A program made the translations under genes and the position numbers. From Pipra filicauda (taxonomy: Eukaryota; Chordata; Aves; Passeriformes; Pipridae): DNA of 64,000 bases. Position 1 is the first letter of the stretch, and every line of letters begins with the position of its first letter. The stretch spans positions 1,612,001 through 1,676,000 of the forward strand of contig NW_024104084.1 of NCBI RefSeq assembly GCF_003945595.2, written 5' to 3'. Below are positions 60,780-64,000 of the stretch, piece by piece. The notes beneath the pieces are model-generated. The model searched no databases and was not told where the DNA came from. It worked only from the letters and a program-made list of their open reading frames with translations.

Positions 60780-61690
60780 GATGATAAGGCCACAGCAGAA
60801 AAGCTCAGTGAGCTGAACATATATTGATGAAGCAGGAACGTACAAAGTTTCTGAAGCTACAGAAGACATGGTGGAAGACCTTTCAAAGTTGAAATGTCGT
60901 GCAAATAAATTACAGAACAAATCGAGATGAATGAACAATAATAAATTGCTGGGATCAGCTGGTACTTGCTCAAACTTCTGAAGGAGCTCAGGTATGAAAT
61001 AGCTGAACTATTAACTGTAGCGTGTAACTAATTGCCTAAAACTGCTTCAGTTCTGGGGCAAAAACAGGGTTCTTTTTAAGCGATCTGGAAAGACGCAGAA
61101 ATCTACAAATTAAGAGGTCTAATGTTTAGAACAAGCAGATTGACAGAAACTATAATAAAGAAACAACAAACTTGATATGTTAGCAGAGACTTCATATTAA
61201 GTCTTTAATCACCAGGGACCTTTACAAGATTCGTAAGATTATTTTGCATCTGAAAGATGCAGTTTAAGTAGTCTATCTGGAGTTCCAAAAGGCCTCCAGC
61301 AAATCCATTACCAAAGACTTAAAAGTTGTCATAACAAAGAGAAAAATCCATTAATGGATAGACAACTGGTTAAAACTCAGGAAATTAAGAGAAAACATTA
61401 AAATTAGTCTGCAATAAAGTGGCCAGAGAGGTCACCAGTGGAGCATCACAGAAATCTGTTAGGGTCTCAACTCTTTAATGCATTCATAAGTGGCCTAGAG
61501 AAAGGACAAATAAGGAAGAGACATTTGCTGCTGATACTATGCTATTCATGGTAGCACGAACAAAAGCCGGGTGTCCTTATTGAAGCAGAGAACTGGAATA
61601 TCACAAAGGGTTAAAAAAGTGCATTAAAAACCGGAAACACGGCAAATAGGGTAGTATAAAGTACTGGTTACTGTCCTTAAGTGACAAAAG
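60780..61690 (+). mobile_element. Ancient CR1/L3-like LINE, about 0.9-kb reverse-transcriptase region
   Basis: The plus strand follows, in order, the reverse-transcriptase frame of turtle/crocodilian-like CR1. 'GCAGAAAAGCTCAGTGAGCT' (60,797) is like 'AEKLNE'. 'CTTCTGAAGGAGCTCAGGTA' then 'TGAAATAGCTGAACTATTAA' are like 'LLKELRYEIAELLTV'. 'GTCTATCTGGAGTTCCAAAA' (61,273) is like 'VYLDFQKAF'. 'GGTCACCAGTGGAGCATCAC' is like 'VTSGVPQ'. 'GCATTCATAAGTGGCCTAGA' is like 'FINDLE', and 'ACATTTGCTGCTGATACTAT' is like 'TFADDT', with the first D mutated to A. Stops and frameshifts occur throughout. The right end is uncertain. Confidence 0.85.
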
Positions 61691-64000
61691 AGGCACGAAT
61701 TTATTTTTTAAGTAGGCAACTCATCAGGTGGAAATAACTGAGAATACAGAGCTGTGTCCACCTGCTGAGACCATCTCCTGATGCACAGAATGTTATCTGG
61801 CAGAAATGGGACACGACTGGATCGAGGCCCTGCTCAAACCTCAGAAACACTGCAGTACCATGGTCACCTGTATTTGAGTTACAGGGCACCACCAGGCCAT
61901 GACACTTCTAAAAAGGACTCCCCCACGCAGTCAAACTTCCATCACCACGATTTTTATTAAGCACTTTATCACGTCACAAGCTCACATGCTACTGAGGAAG
62001 ATGCTGTATGTTCACAATCATGCATATACACTCCCTCTCCCAGAGTGGGGGCTTTATATCTTTGGTATCTAAGCCCTTTGATTTATAATGTGAGCATTAA
62101 AGGTATATTAATAATCAGGGCACTGACCATGCAGCACCTAGGTTAACCCTGCATTTACCTCCAATCCATAATGAAAATACAAACGACAAACAATTTATTT
62201 TAAGTTCCACATATTCAGCTACAAGAGGGATAAGGTATCAGTGTACATTCCTCCAGGATTATTTTACAGGTCACAGGATGACAGGTATTACCAAAAGGAT
62301 AGTTAGCTGATTCTAAAATAATTCATTGACCATAAAAGGAGCTAAGGGTAACTAGCTCAGTTGTCTCAAGATAAGCAAGATGAATTCCACCCTAACTATA
62401 CTATCATCACAGTTAATCATCGTTATTACAGGGACCAACCAACCACGGAGATGTACCATGGCAAGATCCTGCCCTAAAGAGCCTGAAAAGCCCAGGCAGG
62501 TGAAGGAGAGAAGAAAAGGGTAGTATTCTAACACGTAAGCAATATGGTAGAAATATGGCAAAGCATCTTTAGGGATAAAGCCTTCTTAAAGTACGATGCA
62601 ATTGTCCTGCATGTATTATTCACCAATTCCTCCCACCTAAAAAAAAAAAAAACCTCTCCAAAAAACCAAGAGGAAATGCCTCTGAGAGAGAAGAACAGAA
62701 ATTAACACCATCCTAGGAACAGAAGAGCTGCTTAGAGAACCATGAAGACAGAAACCAAGACTTGCCAAGCTTTGTAGAAATTGCCATCACAGTAATTCTA
62801 AGAATATGCTTAAAAGTAAAATGCAGAGCACTCAAGGTATCAGTGGAGTAAAAAAAACACAGTCAAATCATTTTTTTTGACAAAGGAGTAGAGCAAGGAA
62901 CAGAAGGAACTTGAAAATATTTTGAGGCTAAGTTTTCATAGCTGTGATTACAAATGCAAACAGAAATCACATCCAATGAACCAACATTCACTTAAGATTT
63001 AACATGGTATTTAAGAACATACAAATGCACATGGAGAAAAAATTGTAAAAAAAAGTAATTAAGATAACAATGAAAATTATGTAAAGTCAGTTTCATAATA
63101 TGATTTCTACTCTATTTTCCTTTGCTTACTATTACTTTCAAACTACAATCAAGTTATTGTCATACCCCTGAATGATGGAAACCTTGCCAACTACTTCAAA
63201 ACTGACACGTTTTCTGTTTCACTGAACATTCCCAGAAGACATTTTCTCTCATTTTAATACAAAATCCTGTCAGACCCACAGAGCTGAAAAAAAAATGTGT
63301 AAAGGATATGTAGCTGTAATAGACCTCCCCCAACTAGTCAAAGTTTGGAATAAAAGACGATCAAAAAAGACTCAAAGATCCAGTGCTAGATTAATGCAAA
63401 TATCTGCTTGTTTGCAAGTGTACTTTTTGATTAAACTGGCATACATCAAGTACAATTAGAAGAGTTATTTATAACTAAGAAATACATAATTCTGCATTTT
63501 AATGAGGGTGACAATTACAGCCAACAGTTGGCAATTAACATTAATCCTTTTGCACTGCAAATCAGAATTTCCCAATATGATTTTCTTTGTCAGCAATGGA
63601 CACACCAAAACTGTTACTGCAAAGCAGCTATTTATTAGGTAGGCTGCTTTGACACAAATAGGTGTTCCGGTTACACACAGTAAGGAAAGAAGCCAATGAT
63701 GTGTTAAATTTGATAACCTCAGATGTAAATACAGAATGTCACTTCAAAATTTACTTGATGTCTACAACACAAAATATAATCAAGGCTTATCATTTTCACG
63801 GCTGAACCCAATTCCAAGTTTCCCAAGAGCCAGGCTTCACAGGTGAAATCTGATTTCAATACAGGCTTGAAAGCTCCCATTGTTAAATTTGGTTTAGATC
63901 CCAGCCCTGGGTTCACATCTGCATTTCACCCCTGAGATTTCAAAGCTTTTAGTGGTTGTAACCGAACAGGGTAGATAAGGAGTAGTGTTTGCCCAGTCGG
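61691..64000. other. Unique AT-rich non-coding sequence
   Basis: About 2.3 kb, with no gene recognised and an A14 tract at 62,639-62,652. The last 250 bp ('CCCAGCCCTGGGTTCACATC') could be a very old dispersed repeat, but I cannot name it. Confidence 0.45.
62639..62652. repeat. Poly(A) tract, 14 nt
   Basis: Pure A run, with no retrocopy recognised beside it. Confidence 0.85.

Noticed and set aside
1..64000. CRISPR arrays, bacterial operons, riboswitches or Shine-Dalgarno sites
   Set aside because: The repeat content is that of a bird nuclear genome. No regularly spaced repeats or operon-like gene packing are present.

Overview
This window reads as non-coding nuclear DNA from a bird, probably a neognath. 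It is either intergenic or deep intronic. The main evidence is many copies of CR1, the LINE that dominates avian genomes. At least fourteen CR1-derived segments can be recognised on both strands, in several age classes. One is relatively fresh (28,683-28,944) and resembles the group usually called CR1-Y. Others are badly decayed and look closer to the old CR1/L3 copies of turtles and crocodilians. There are also traces of old amniote MIR-like SINEs, one LTR-like segment with promoter motifs, one TG microsatellite and several A/T homopolymer tracts. I found no convincing protein-coding gene, tRNA, rRNA or CRISPR. The longest open frames (239 and 212 codons) show no family I can name, and the first lies on a pyrimidine-rich strand where stop codons are rare.

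Layout. 1-17.5 kb: mostly unique sequence with a CR1 tail (870), a short CR1 copy (5.79 kb), a long poly(T) tract (5.24 kb), a poly(A) tract (7.44 kb), a SINE trace (13.5 kb) and the TG repeat (13.94 kb). 17.5-29 kb: the most repeat-dense part of the left half. It holds a CR1 copy of about 680 bp that sits beside an older, oppositely oriented CR1. Further on are an ancient CR1 3' end (22.6 kb), two related CR1 reverse-transcriptase fragments about 1.97 kb apart (23.4 and 25.45 kb), and two plus-strand CR1 copies (27.87 and 28.68 kb). 29-41 kb: mostly unique, locally GC-richer, with the LTR-like block near 36.9 kb. 41-64 kb: clearly more AT-rich, with candidate conserved non-coding blocks near 42.1 and 54.4 kb and a small CpG-rich block at 43.07-43.37 kb that could hide an exon. 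This part also has two ancient CR1 copies of about 0.9 kb (49.08-50.01 kb minus, 60.78-61.69 kb plus), MIR-like remnants at 48.6, 50.9 and 52.75 kb, and three short CR1 3' ends.

No gene network can be described. The biological content is transposon history plus possible regulatory sequence. Repeat names rest on recalled consensus features of the families and on internal comparison between copies. No database search was run, so ends are approximate to tens of bases. I see no evidence of a new biological system. The best leads are the ancient CR1 copies, the CpG-rich block at 43 kb and the conserved-looking AT-rich blocks.
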